Shown here: in pieces, positions 33,059-41,415 of the stretch
Layout: every line of letters begins with the position of its first letter
Position numbering within the stretch: the stretch's first letter is position 1
Source of the DNA: Bin80 sp965219915
Lineage (GTDB): Bacteria > Bacteroidota > Rhodothermia > Rhodothermales > Bin80
Direction: 5' to 3'
Length of the DNA: 64,000 bases
Assembly: GCA_965219915.1 (NCBI GenBank)
Contig: OZ244794.1
Coordinates: 3,286,001 to 3,350,000, forward strand
Notes under the pieces: generated by a model
What the model saw: the letters and a program-made list of their open reading frames with translations, nothing else
Databases searched by the model: none
What the model was told of the DNA's origin: nothing
Translations under genes and position numbers: made by a program

Positions 33059-34314
33059 TGAGCAAGCACACAGTCAGCAGACGGGCATTCCTGATGGGCA
33101 GCGCTGCACTCAGCGGAGCAGGCCTAGTTCGCGCAGCCAACATCAAAACAAGATTATGGCCTGGTAATCGCAACGACGTTCAGTGCGGAATTATCGGGTA
33201 TGGCCCCCAGGGCCGTGACATTACGGCCACACTTGCTCGTATACCTGGCGCCCAGGTTGCGGCTATTTGTGATACGTATGGCCCAATGCTTCGCCGTGCG
33301 CAGCGGGATGCGCCTGAGGCAACCCGACACGAAGATTACCGCGAGATCCTGGACAACCCTGATATTCAGGCCATTATTGTTGCAACACCTACGCACCTGC
33401 ATCGCGATATTGCAGTGAATGCACTTCAAGCGGGCAAAAATGTGTATTGTGAAGCCCCTATGGCATCTTCCATCGAAGATGCCAAAGCGATTGCACGTGC
33501 CGCACGTGATGCAACCGGGCAAATATTTCAGGTTGGTCAGACTTACCGCTCTAACCCTCAGCACCGCTCGGTATTTCAGTTTATGCGTAGTGGTGCTATT
33601 GGCAAACCTGCCATGGCACGGGGGCAGTGGCACGCCAAAGAAAGTTGGCGACGGGCGTCTCCAAGCGCCGACCGCGTTCGCGAACTTAACTGGCGTCTGG
33701 ATCCAAATTTGACCACAGGATTGATTGGCGAAGCCGCGTTACTCCAGATGGACGTAGCCTACTGGGTGCTTGGAGAACTGCCAACCTCCGTTCATGGTTT
33801 TGGCCAGATTTTGGCTTGGGATGATGGTCGGGAAGTTCCCGACACGATTCAGACGATTTTCGAATTCCCCAGTGGCCTGCACATGATATTTGATGCAACG
33901 CTGGCCAGCTCTTTTGATGAAGCCTATGAGGCCTACTATGGCTCCGATAGTACTATTCTATTTCGCGACCGGGGCAAGGCTTGGATGTTCAAGGAGGTTG
34001 ACGCTCCTATGCTTGGTTGGGAAGTGTACGCGCGAACGGACCGGTTCTATAAGGAAACAGGGATCGCGCTCCTCGCGAACGCAACCCAATTAGACGCCCA
34101 GAACGTAGACCCCACCGAGGACGATCCAAACGTAGAGACACCACTCTGGTATGCGCTGCAGGAATTCATGGACAACCATGCCTTTGGCCCATATCCTCCC
34201 GCGGCCAATTGGGAGCGTGGACTGGAAGCTGCCGCGGTTGCGATTACTGCCAACCAAGCCGTAATGGAGCGGGCTCAAAGAGATATTGATCCGGCATCCT
34301 ACACACTGGATTAA
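33058..34314 (+). CDS. Tat-exported Gfo/Idh/MocA family protein lacking the EKP lysine
   Basis: A 418-residue Gfo/Idh/MocA family protein. Twin-arginine signal SRRAFLMGSAALSGAG at 7-22; Rossmann loop VQCGIIGYGPQGRD at about 41-54. The usual EKP is replaced by EAP (Glu132-Ala133-Pro134 in NVYCEAPMASS), so the lysine that normally contacts cofactor and substrate is absent. The protein may therefore be a non-catalytic or mechanistically different partner of the EKP-containing relative two genes upstream. The start at 33058 overlaps the apbE stop; the in-frame extension to 32983 lies inside apbE. The Fe-S protein gene follows after 9 bp. Confidence 0.88.
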   Translation: MSKHTVSRRAFLMGSAALSGAGLVRAANIKTRLWPGNRNDVQCGIIGYGPQGRDITATLARIPGAQVAAICDTYGPMLRRAQRDAPEATRHEDYREILDNPDIQAIIVATPTHLHRDIAVNALQAGKNVYCEAPMASSIEDAKAIARAARDATGQIFQVGQTYRSNPQHRSVFQFMRSGAIGKPAMARGQWHAKESWRRASPSADRVRELNWRLDPNLTTGLIGEAALLQMDVAYWVLGELPTSVHGFGQILAWDDGREVPDTIQTIFEFPSGLHMIFDATLASSFDEAYEAYYGSDSTILFRDRGKAWMFKEVDAPMLGWEVYARTDRFYKETGIALLANATQLDAQNVDPTEDDPNVETPLWYALQEFMDNHAFGPYPPAANWERGLEAAAVAITANQAVMERAQRDIDPASYTLD

Positions 34315-34323
34315 CCTGGGTCC

Positions 34324-36351
34324 ATGCTGACCCTGACGGAAAAAGCACTCTTTGCCCTTGCGGTGATCTTCACTGCATACGGCACGGGTTTGGGCTTTTC
34401 CGCCATGTTTCGAACTATACGTTACGGCCAGGCGCCCTCTCTCTCAACAGACTGGCAACGTGCGATTCGAGCGCTCGGTACATGGATTGTAATGCGTCCT
34501 ATCTGGGGAACACGCCGCATTACCGGTATCGTACATGCAGCACTCGCATGGGGATTTGTACTGTACCTATTAGTCAATGTCTTTGATGTGATCCGTGGCT
34601 ATGTTGCCGAACCGATCCAATTTCCAGACTGGATTGGTCAAGGCTACCGCCTTGCGGTTGATCTTGCCAGCGGAGCAGTGCTGCTGGCCATGGCATGGCT
34701 CCTGCTGCGACGCTTTGTGTATCCGGGACGTAAGGTTCTCTCACAGCGGGCGAATGTCCTCCGAATCAAGAATTCCCGGCTCCCCTTCCTCAACCAAACG
34801 GTATCACGTGATTCTCTGATCGTCGGCATATTTATTATGTGCCATGTGGGGTTCCGCGTGCTGGGTGAATCCGTGGCCATTCAGCTGCACTCGCCTGATC
34901 CCTGGCAACCAATTGCCTCTGCAATTACTCCAATCTGGGCAGGATTGGGGACAGATACGCTGACGATCTGGCATCACGTATGCTGGTGGGGGGCGCTAGG
35001 ATTGATCTTGGCCTTTGCCCCCTATTTCCCGTACACGAAGCACGTGCATTTTATCATGTCCGGCTTCAACTTCGCCACACAGATAGAGCGAAAATCGCCC
35101 GGTGCACTTGACCCGATTGATTTTGCGAATGAAAATATTGAAGTCTTTGGTGCATTAAAACTTGAACAACTTCCGCAATCGGGTATTGCTGACGCATTCG
35201 CCTGCATTATGTGCAATCGATGCCAGGATGTCTGCCCGGCATACGAAACAGGCAAGGAATTGTCACCTGCGGCTCTCGAGATCAACAAACGCTACTTCAT
35301 CAACGAAAACCTTCATGATCTGGCTTCGGGAAAACCGCCCGACGCGATGCTTACCGAATATGCCATCACCGAGTCCGCTGTGTGGGCATGCACCGCCTGC
35401 GGAGCCTGTACAGCGATTTGCCCCGTAGCGAACACTCCGATGATTGATATCCTGGAGATTCGACGTGGATTGGTTCTGATGGAAGATCAGTACCCTGAGG
35501 AACTGGAAACAGTTTACCAGGGCATGGAGCGAAACGGCAATCCATGGAACATGGGGGCTGGAGACCGACTGAAATGGGCAGATGGCCTGGTCGTCCCAAC
35601 AGTTGAACAACTACCTGATGCCGAAATTCTGTGGTGGTTGGGATGCGCCCCTTCATATGACCAACGCGCGCAGAAAACAGCCCGTGCGCTGGTGCGCGTA
35701 CTTGAAGCCGCTGGGGTTAGCTTCTCCGTCCTGGGAAGCAAGGAACGGTGCAGTGGAGACTCAGCGCGCAGGAGTGGCAACGAATATCTGTTCTCAGAAC
35801 TCGCCTCAACCAATATCGCAACACTGAATTCAGTGAATCCACCCCGAATAATGACCACCTGTCCTCATTGCCTGCACACTCTGGGCAATGAGTATTCTGC
35901 TTTGGGCGGACACTATACCGTGATCCACCACACGGAGCTTCTGTCAGAACTTGCAGACGACGGACGCCTGCCGACTGATGTTCTTGAAGAGAATGTCACT
36001 TTGCACGATCCCTGTTATCTGGGACGGCAGAACGATATCACCGAGGCTCCCCGATCGGTTCTCGAAGAGTCTGGGGCAGTCATAACTGAAATGCCACGTA
36101 ACCGAAAAGAATCATTTTGCTGCGGTGCGGGAGGAGCACAAATGTGGATGGATGAACCGGTACCAAGAATCAATGATACGCGCTATGCTGAGGCAGCAGC
36201 TACGGGTGCCAGTACCGTAGCTACTGCATGCCCCTTCTGCCTGACAATGCTTCGCGACGCTGCAGCGAAGACAGTAGATGGCCCGGATGTGAAGGATATC
36301 GCGGAAATTGTCGCTGATCGACTCCCCGCTATGGTTGGCGTTCCTGCCTGA
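34324..36351 (+). CDS. Membrane Fe-S oxidoreductase with two CCG domains (HdrD/GlpC-like)
   Basis: A 675-residue electron-transfer protein. The N-terminal third (1-250) has six hydrophobic helices (about 6-28, 62-90, 110-130, 160-180, 200-220, 225-245), similar to the heme-b/NarI-like membrane part of such proteins. Two [4Fe-4S] motifs follow: CIMCNRCQDVCP near 298-309 and CTACGACTAICP near 359-370. Two cysteine-rich CCG domains close it: LGCAPSY...CSGD with TTCPHCLHTLG, then HDPCYLGRQN, CCGAGGAQMW and ACPFC. The build suggests quinone-linked transfer between a dehydrogenase and the respiratory chain, as in HdrDE- or EtfAB-linked oxidoreductases. It ends the Gfo-ApbE-Gfo operon. Confidence 0.92.
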   Translation: MLTLTEKALFALAVIFTAYGTGLGFSAMFRTIRYGQAPSLSTDWQRAIRALGTWIVMRPIWGTRRITGIVHAALAWGFVLYLLVNVFDVIRGYVAEPIQFPDWIGQGYRLAVDLASGAVLLAMAWLLLRRFVYPGRKVLSQRANVLRIKNSRLPFLNQTVSRDSLIVGIFIMCHVGFRVLGESVAIQLHSPDPWQPIASAITPIWAGLGTDTLTIWHHVCWWGALGLILAFAPYFPYTKHVHFIMSGFNFATQIERKSPGALDPIDFANENIEVFGALKLEQLPQSGIADAFACIMCNRCQDVCPAYETGKELSPAALEINKRYFINENLHDLASGKPPDAMLTEYAITESAVWACTACGACTAICPVANTPMIDILEIRRGLVLMEDQYPEELETVYQGMERNGNPWNMGAGDRLKWADGLVVPTVEQLPDAEILWWLGCAPSYDQRAQKTARALVRVLEAAGVSFSVLGSKERCSGDSARRSGNEYLFSELASTNIATLNSVNPPRIMTTCPHCLHTLGNEYSALGGHYTVIHHTELLSELADDGRLPTDVLEENVTLHDPCYLGRQNDITEAPRSVLEESGAVITEMPRNRKESFCCGAGGAQMWMDEPVPRINDTRYAEAAATGASTVATACPFCLTMLRDAAAKTVDGPDVKDIAEIVADRLPAMVGVPA

Positions 36352-36938
36352 TGCAGGCGACGTTCTGCAAAACAACGCCCCTCATAGGCGCTTCCAGGTC
36401 ATGGAGAGCCTTCTTGGTATCGTATGGCAGGGTTCCAACTATGGGCGATAGTTTATACCATCGTTCCAGCCCCTGGCATTGACTGGAGAGTTTTCATATC
36501 GTTCCATCGATTTACCGAGAAAAAGGGGTCACTGGCACGCGCCCCGGGACCTCCAATTCGTCGATCTCCGATGATGTTTTGTCCCCATAGGGATGGGGCC
36601 ACGGTCTTATTGGCTTCTCGGATCTGCTGTGCGATCGCAAGCCGCATTTGGCAGATCGCGGCTTCCACCACCCCGTCACCAACTGCTTAGGGATTCGCCA
36701 GCCCCATAGAACCCGTGGATCCCGTGTGCTCGTCGATTCCGTCCGGACCGATCCAAACTATTGCGAAGATTGGATCGGGTAAATGCCGAAATCACGCGGC
36801 TGCGCGAGCGGTATCATATGGCCGATGAGTTGACAGCCAGCGCACTCCGTCTGGCGCATCAGGTCTGAATCGGCCCTGATGCCACTTCCCATAATTCCCG
36901 AACCTCTAGCTCCCATTGCCCTCTGTATGCTGAGAGTT
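36352..36938. other. 587-bp non-coding stretch next to a probably acquired gene
   Basis: No intact gene is convincing here. Short frames on both strands (for example 36453-36671 minus and 36424-36690 plus) have no recognisable product. A 52-codon frame at 36710-36868 looks like a gene remnant and is listed separately. The region lies between the Fe-S operon and the GC-rich kinase gene and may be a relic of an insertion event. Confidence 0.4.
36710..36868 (+). pseudogene. Possible 3' remnant of a coding gene with coiled-coil end
   Basis: From a TAG at 36707 to a TGA at 36868 the forward frame reads as a coding-like, coiled-coil tail: KLLRRLDRVNAEITRLRER and then YHMADELTASALRLAHQV. It has no start codon or upstream domain, so if real it is the 3' remnant of a lost gene. 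I cannot name the family, and it could be chance. Confidence 0.2.
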
Positions 36939-39311
36939 CTATGGGTCCTCATTCCCAAGCCCACCCGGGACGTCTGGCGAGTCGTCGTGCCTAGGCATAC
37001 GGTAGCCTACCCGAGGCTCGGTTAGGATGTACGTTGGGTTGTCCGCATCATCGCCCAGTTTGTCACGCAATTTTTTCACGAAAGCCCGGACCCGACGCCT
37101 ATCTTCGCGACCGGTCAATCGCCACACGGTACGCAACAGGTTTTCGTAGGTCACTACCCGACCGGCATTGGTCGAAAGGACACGAAGCAGGTCGTACTCA
37201 ATGGCGGTGAGTTCCAGCGGAACTTCGCTCACGGTAACCCGGCGTTCTTCGTAGTTGATCACAAGAGCTCCCGACTGGAACGTTTCAGGGAACACGTCGC
37301 TCTTGCGCATTGCGGTCTGGATCCTGGCCACCAGTTCGGTGGGCGAAAACGGCTTGACGATGTAATCTACGGCTCCCATCTCCAAGGCCCTTGCAACCGT
37401 TTCATCCCGGCCATATGCGGACAGGAAGATGACCGGCCGATCCGCCAGCGCCGGAACCTGTTGCATCAGCTCTATACCGTCCATCTCGGGCATCAGAAGG
37501 TCCAGCAGGACCAGATGGGGGTCGTGTTCATCAACCAAGTCGGACACTTCATTCGGGTTGCCTGTGGTAAGCAGACTGAACCCGGCGTCGTTGAGGGTCG
37601 CCCGCACATGCCCCAGAAACTGAGGATCATCGTCCACTGCGAGCACTAGCGGCTTCCGTCGATCCGTGCGCTCTCCATGCGTCGGGATTTCCATCGCACC
37701 ATGTTCAATCTCCTCGACCACAGGAATCGTGAAGGTAAACCGGGTTCCTTGTCCGGGTCCGGCGTTCTCGGCTCGGATGCGGCCCCCGTGGGCTTCTACC
37801 AATCCCTTGCAGATGGCCAGACCGAGGCCGACGCCCTGCCGTCGACCCCCGCCCCCGGTGTACTTCTGGAACAGGTACGGCAACTGCTCGGGCGACACAC
37901 CCTGGCCTTCGTCCGTTACCGAAATCGCGACGAAGACCCCATCACGCACCGCATCGACATGGATGACCGACGACTCGGGTGCATACGCGGATGCGTTGGA
38001 GAAGAGGTTGTTAAGCACCTGAACAATGCGTTGTTCGTCGGCCACTACACGGGGCAAGTCCAGCGGAAGGTCGATGCGGATGGTCTGATTGCCGCCACCA
38101 CTTACGAATGTGACCCGAGCCTGCTCCACTAGCTCAGACACCTGCACCGGCCTGGAGTCGACCGACAGCGTGCCGGAGTCAATGCGCCCCGCATCGAGCA
38201 GGTCGCTGATCAGATTGACCATTCGATCGGCCTGCCCTTCGATGATCTGGAAGAACTGCTGCATCTCGGTCCGGTCCAGCACCCGCGAACTCCCCAGCAC
38301 GGTCGCCGCCGAACCCTTGATGGCGGCAAGCGGCGCACGCAGTTCGTGGCTCACCATACCCAGAAACTCCGCTCGCAACCGGTTCAGTTCCTGGAAGGGC
38401 GTCAGATCCTGCATGGTGACGATCATCGACTCGACCGTGCCGGAGGCGGATTGGATCGGGGTGTTGTTGATGAGCATCGTGATTCTTCGGCCATCAGGAA
38501 CCGAGAGCAAGACCTCTTCGGCGCGCATGGTCACAGCGTCGTCTATCACTCGTTTGATCGGATATTCCGCAAGGACCACTTCGCTCCCGTCGGAGAAGCG
38601 GCACGTCAATACCTCCAGCAGCTGCTCCACGCCATGGCCGGGCATGCGCAGTCCCTCGAAGATCCGCCTAGCCTCCCGGTTGAATAACACCGGCTGGCCC
38701 GTCTTCGCATCAAAGACCGTGACGCCCACTGGCGAGGTATCGACCAGGGCTTCCAGGCTGGACCGCGCCCGCTGCTCGTCACGGTGCGTGCGGGCGTTGG
38801 CGATAGCCGCCGCTGCCTGGGAGGCGAACAGTACCAGAACCTCCTCGTCCTCATCGGTAAACTCATGACCGCCCTGCTTCCTTCCGAGGAAGAAGGTTCC
38901 CACATGCTTGCCACGGTGACGCATCGGGGTCGCCTGGAAGGTCTTCGGCAGAATCGGCGCCGGGTCGTAGCCGACGGAGCGGATGTAAGTGGGCAGGTCT
39001 GTCAGCCTGAGTGGTCCCGGAAGATCGCGGAGGTGCTCAAAGAAACGCAACCCGGGGGGCCACTCCATCAACTGCCGCTCTTCATCCGGCCTAAAGCCGG
39101 AGGTGACGTAGTCCTGCGGCTGCCCCGTCTCATCAATGCTCGTGATCACGCCGTAGCGGGCGCCGGCTAGGTCACGCGTGCTTGCTAGGATTTCGCGCAG
39201 AACCGTATCGAGATCGAGGCTAGAGTTGACACGCAGAACCGCTGCGCTCAATCTGGACAGGCGCTCGCGCAGCGCCTGGATCTCTGAGTCCATTTCGTTG
39301 GATTTATTCAT
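36939..39311 (-). CDS. GAF-PAS histidine kinase fused to an OmpR-type response regulator
   Basis: A 790-residue protein uniting a whole two-component system in one chain. In order: a coiled coil (5-30), a GAF domain (about 25-180, LREILASTRDLAGARYGVI), a PAS domain (about 190-310), HisKA with the phospho-accepting His in MVSHELRAPLAAIKG, a HATPase with NLFSNASAYAP and GVGLGLAICKGLVE, a receiver domain with DDDP and phospho-Asp in VLLDLLMPEMDG and Lys in IVKPFSP, and a winged-helix DNA-binding domain (LTAIEYDLLRVLSTNAGRVVTYENLL). Start 39311 (MNKSNEMDSE) is chosen; the frame extends to 39413. It is GC-richer than its surroundings (for example 38 of 60 bases at 38041-38100) and has no functional neighbours, suggesting horizontal acquisition. 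Confidence 0.92.
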   Translation of the reverse strand: MNKSNEMDSEIQALRERLSRLSAAVLRVNSSLDLDTVLREILASTRDLAGARYGVITSIDETGQPQDYVTSGFRPDEERQLMEWPPGLRFFEHLRDLPGPLRLTDLPTYIRSVGYDPAPILPKTFQATPMRHRGKHVGTFFLGRKQGGHEFTDEDEEVLVLFASQAAAAIANARTHRDEQRARSSLEALVDTSPVGVTVFDAKTGQPVLFNREARRIFEGLRMPGHGVEQLLEVLTCRFSDGSEVVLAEYPIKRVIDDAVTMRAEEVLLSVPDGRRITMLINNTPIQSASGTVESMIVTMQDLTPFQELNRLRAEFLGMVSHELRAPLAAIKGSAATVLGSSRVLDRTEMQQFFQIIEGQADRMVNLISDLLDAGRIDSGTLSVDSRPVQVSELVEQARVTFVSGGGNQTIRIDLPLDLPRVVADEQRIVQVLNNLFSNASAYAPESSVIHVDAVRDGVFVAISVTDEGQGVSPEQLPYLFQKYTGGGGRRQGVGLGLAICKGLVEAHGGRIRAENAGPGQGTRFTFTIPVVEEIEHGAMEIPTHGERTDRRKPLVLAVDDDPQFLGHVRATLNDAGFSLLTTGNPNEVSDLVDEHDPHLVLLDLLMPEMDGIELMQQVPALADRPVIFLSAYGRDETVARALEMGAVDYIVKPFSPTELVARIQTAMRKSDVFPETFQSGALVINYEERRVTVSEVPLELTAIEYDLLRVLSTNAGRVVTYENLLRTVWRLTGREDRRRVRAFVKKLRDKLGDDADNPTYILTEPRVGYRMPRHDDSPDVPGGLGNEDP

Positions 39312-39947
39312 TCGTCCGCATTTCGTTTTGGATTGAAAGAAGCCTCCGGGTCTCGTGCCGTACACCGGCCGATAAAGCGATTGTGGTGTTTCAATGCTTA
39401 GGTCCGAATACACTACCTATCATTTATTAACAGTAATATAACCAAAATTGCCAATTATATAACAGATAAAGAATATTATAGACGGAACAAACACTTGGAG
39501 TCTCCCGCCTCGCTGGGAGGTCTGTCTGGCGTGATGGTTCGCTGGCTATGCAATACTCACAGGGCGAGTGCAATCTATCTGCGCCATACGCCGCGACGGG
39601 ACACGCTACGCCCTAAGTGGGAATCCTGCGCTATCTAGAGTGCCACCCGATTCTACCCCCTGTATGTTGCAAGAAACGCAATTTTTTGTGTGGTGTAGTG
39701 TGATCAGGAAGTTGAAGATTAGGTAGTCGTAGCCTAAGATTTTGAATTTTGCTGGGCTAGTATGATCCTCCAAGATCACAAGACAGCGCGGTTTGTGTTG
39801 TCTTGCATCGTGCTAAGCGGGTATCTCCCTGGGAGCAACCAATTGCCCTCTGCGCCTTGAACACTTTGGCGGAGGACTCCCGACGCCACCAATGTACGAC
39901 CGCCAGCGTACGCAGTGCAGCAATCCCCGCTATGTGTCTCCCCGAAA
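39312..39947. other. 636-bp spacer, AT-rich upstream of the kinase-regulator gene
   Basis: The part next to the kinase start (about 39400-39480) is strongly AT-rich and probably holds its promoter, though I could not fix a -35/-10 pair. Small overlapping frames on both strands at 39776-40057 look like chance. No RNA or repeat was recognised. Confidence 0.45.
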
Positions 39948-40709
39948 TCAGAAATCTGTGTCAGGTTCGACAAGATCTATTTCCTGCATCCAAATGTTGC
40001 GATAACGCACATCATGACCTTCTGCCTGCAACTTTAATCCGCCCGGCACATCTGTGATGCCACGGCCCTCATCATTGCCTCCATCAATACCCGAATTTGG
40101 ACCACCCCATACTTTTTCAATTGGCACATTCTCGTGCACCTTTACTCCATTGAAGTAAAGAGTGACCATGGCCCTCTCAGTACGCTCACCGTCCTCAAAG
40201 CGCGCAGCACGAAACACCGCATCATAAGAATTCCATTGCCCTGTACCGTTGTACGGCCAGTACTGGGATTCTTTCTCGTTAATAACCGCCGCCATGCCGT
40301 GCTTGGTTGAATCTCCATCAAGCACCTGGATTTCGTAGCGATTCTGAAGGTAAACACCACTGTTCCCCCCCGTCTCGGTGATCAGGAATTCTACATGCAT
40401 CCTGAAATCCCGAAATTTCTTCTTGGTTACAATGTCTGCCGCGCCATAAAGTCCACCTGCTGCCGAGGGATCCTTGCTGCTTACTACTGTCCCTTCGTCC
40501 ACAGGATCATCCACAATCTCCCATTTTATGGGTAATTCAGCCGCGAAACGGGGACCTTCCCAGTACGTCCAATTTTCATCCAGGGACTCACGGGTTCCGT
40601 CAAAAAGCACCATGGCACCTTCTGGCGCAGCAGCGCCAACGCCGACCTGTGCACGGACAGGAAGCACAATCACCACCAAGAGAAACAGAGTTGTTATTGA
40701 CTTATACAT
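39948..40709 (-). CDS. Secreted DUF1080 family protein (3-keto-disaccharide hydrolase-like)
   Basis: A 253-residue exported protein. Residues 1-20 form a signal peptide ending VRAQ. The rest is a DUF1080 concanavalin-like sandwich: MVLFDGTRESLDENW near 33-47, IKWEIVDD, FRDFRMHVEFLI, GGNSGVYLQNRYEIQVLD at about 114-131, and the C-terminal GGLKLQAEGHDVRYRNIWMQEI. Characterised DUF1080 members act on 3-keto-glycosides after oxidation by Gfo/Idh/MocA enzymes, of which three are encoded within 19 kb upstream. The substrate is unknown. It is divergent from msrA. Confidence 0.9.
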   Translation of the reverse strand: MYKSITTLFLLVVIVLPVRAQVGVGAAAPEGAMVLFDGTRESLDENWTYWEGPRFAAELPIKWEIVDDPVDEGTVVSSKDPSAAGGLYGAADIVTKKKFRDFRMHVEFLITETGGNSGVYLQNRYEIQVLDGDSTKHGMAAVINEKESQYWPYNGTGQWNSYDAVFRAARFEDGERTERAMVTLYFNGVKVHENVPIEKVWGGPNSGIDGGNDEGRGITDVPGGLKLQAEGHDVRYRNIWMQEIDLVEPDTDF

Positions 40710-40825
40710 GTTTAGGACTATTCGTTGTGTGTGACTACCAGTTAGCGACCCAAGTTAGTGTTTTTTTCGCACAGAATCTAAATCTTCCCCTGAGCGTTGC
40801 AATCTGCCCTCAATTTTCTTTATCA

Positions 40826-41290
40826 ATGGAAAAGGCTACATTTGGTGCGGGCTGTTTTTGGGGCGTAGAAGAGGTGTTTCGGCAAACCCCAGGGGTAGCC
40901 GAAACTGCTGTGGGTTACTCAGGAGGGCAAACAAAAAACCCAACCTACCATGAGGTTTGCTCAAAGCAGACGGGGCACGCCGAGGTTGTGAATGTAACAT
41001 TTGACCCGGCCCAGGTAACCTATGCACAGCTTCTGGATATTTTCTGGAACAACCACAACCCGACCACCCTAAACCGCCAAGGCCCTGATGTGGGCGCGCA
41101 GTACAGATCTGTCATTTTCTACCACTCCCAATCACAAAAGGCAGAAGCAAAGGCCTCACTGACACGGTTTCAAAAACGGCTCACACGCCCTATTGTCACA
41201 GAAATTGCACTGGCGTGCACTTTCTATCGCGCAGAAGAATATCATCAGCGATATTTGGAAAAGCGCGGCCTATCCCATTGTCATTTGTGA
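40826..41290 (+). CDS. msrA: Peptide methionine sulfoxide reductase MsrA
   Basis: A 154-residue MsrA that reduces methionine-S-sulfoxide. The catalytic GCFWG is at residues 9-13 (Cys10), preceded by the start MEKATFGAG; the long in-frame extension to 40649 is not family-like. Other conserved parts are VGYSGGQTKNPTYHEVCS, GHAEVVNVTFDP and the FWNNHNPT segment. The C-terminus is short and ends SHCHL, where Cys152 is the likely resolving cysteine. Length fits the compact MsrA class. It stands alone. Confidence 0.93.
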   Translation: MEKATFGAGCFWGVEEVFRQTPGVAETAVGYSGGQTKNPTYHEVCSKQTGHAEVVNVTFDPAQVTYAQLLDIFWNNHNPTTLNRQGPDVGAQYRSVIFYHSQSQKAEAKASLTRFQKRLTRPIVTEIALACTFYRAEEYHQRYLEKRGLSHCHL

Positions 41291-41415
41291 CCATCTCTGC
41301 TACCTAGCCTGTTGTGGAGTAGTGTGCACGGAGCGCATTACATATAGAATATCTAGCCAGCCTCACTGATGGTAAGGATGCGTAGGCTACGCCTCCTACT
41401 TGTAAATCTCAGACT

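Noticed and set aside
36180..36240. ApbE flavinylation site (TGAST) in the Fe-S protein
   Set aside because: The segment is the normal TGA-x-T-VATACPFC part of a CCG domain and is common to proteins without covalent FMN.
39776..40057. Overlapping small frames on both strands upstream of the DUF1080 3' end
   Set aside because: One overlaps the DUF1080 coding end, and neither product resembles a protein.
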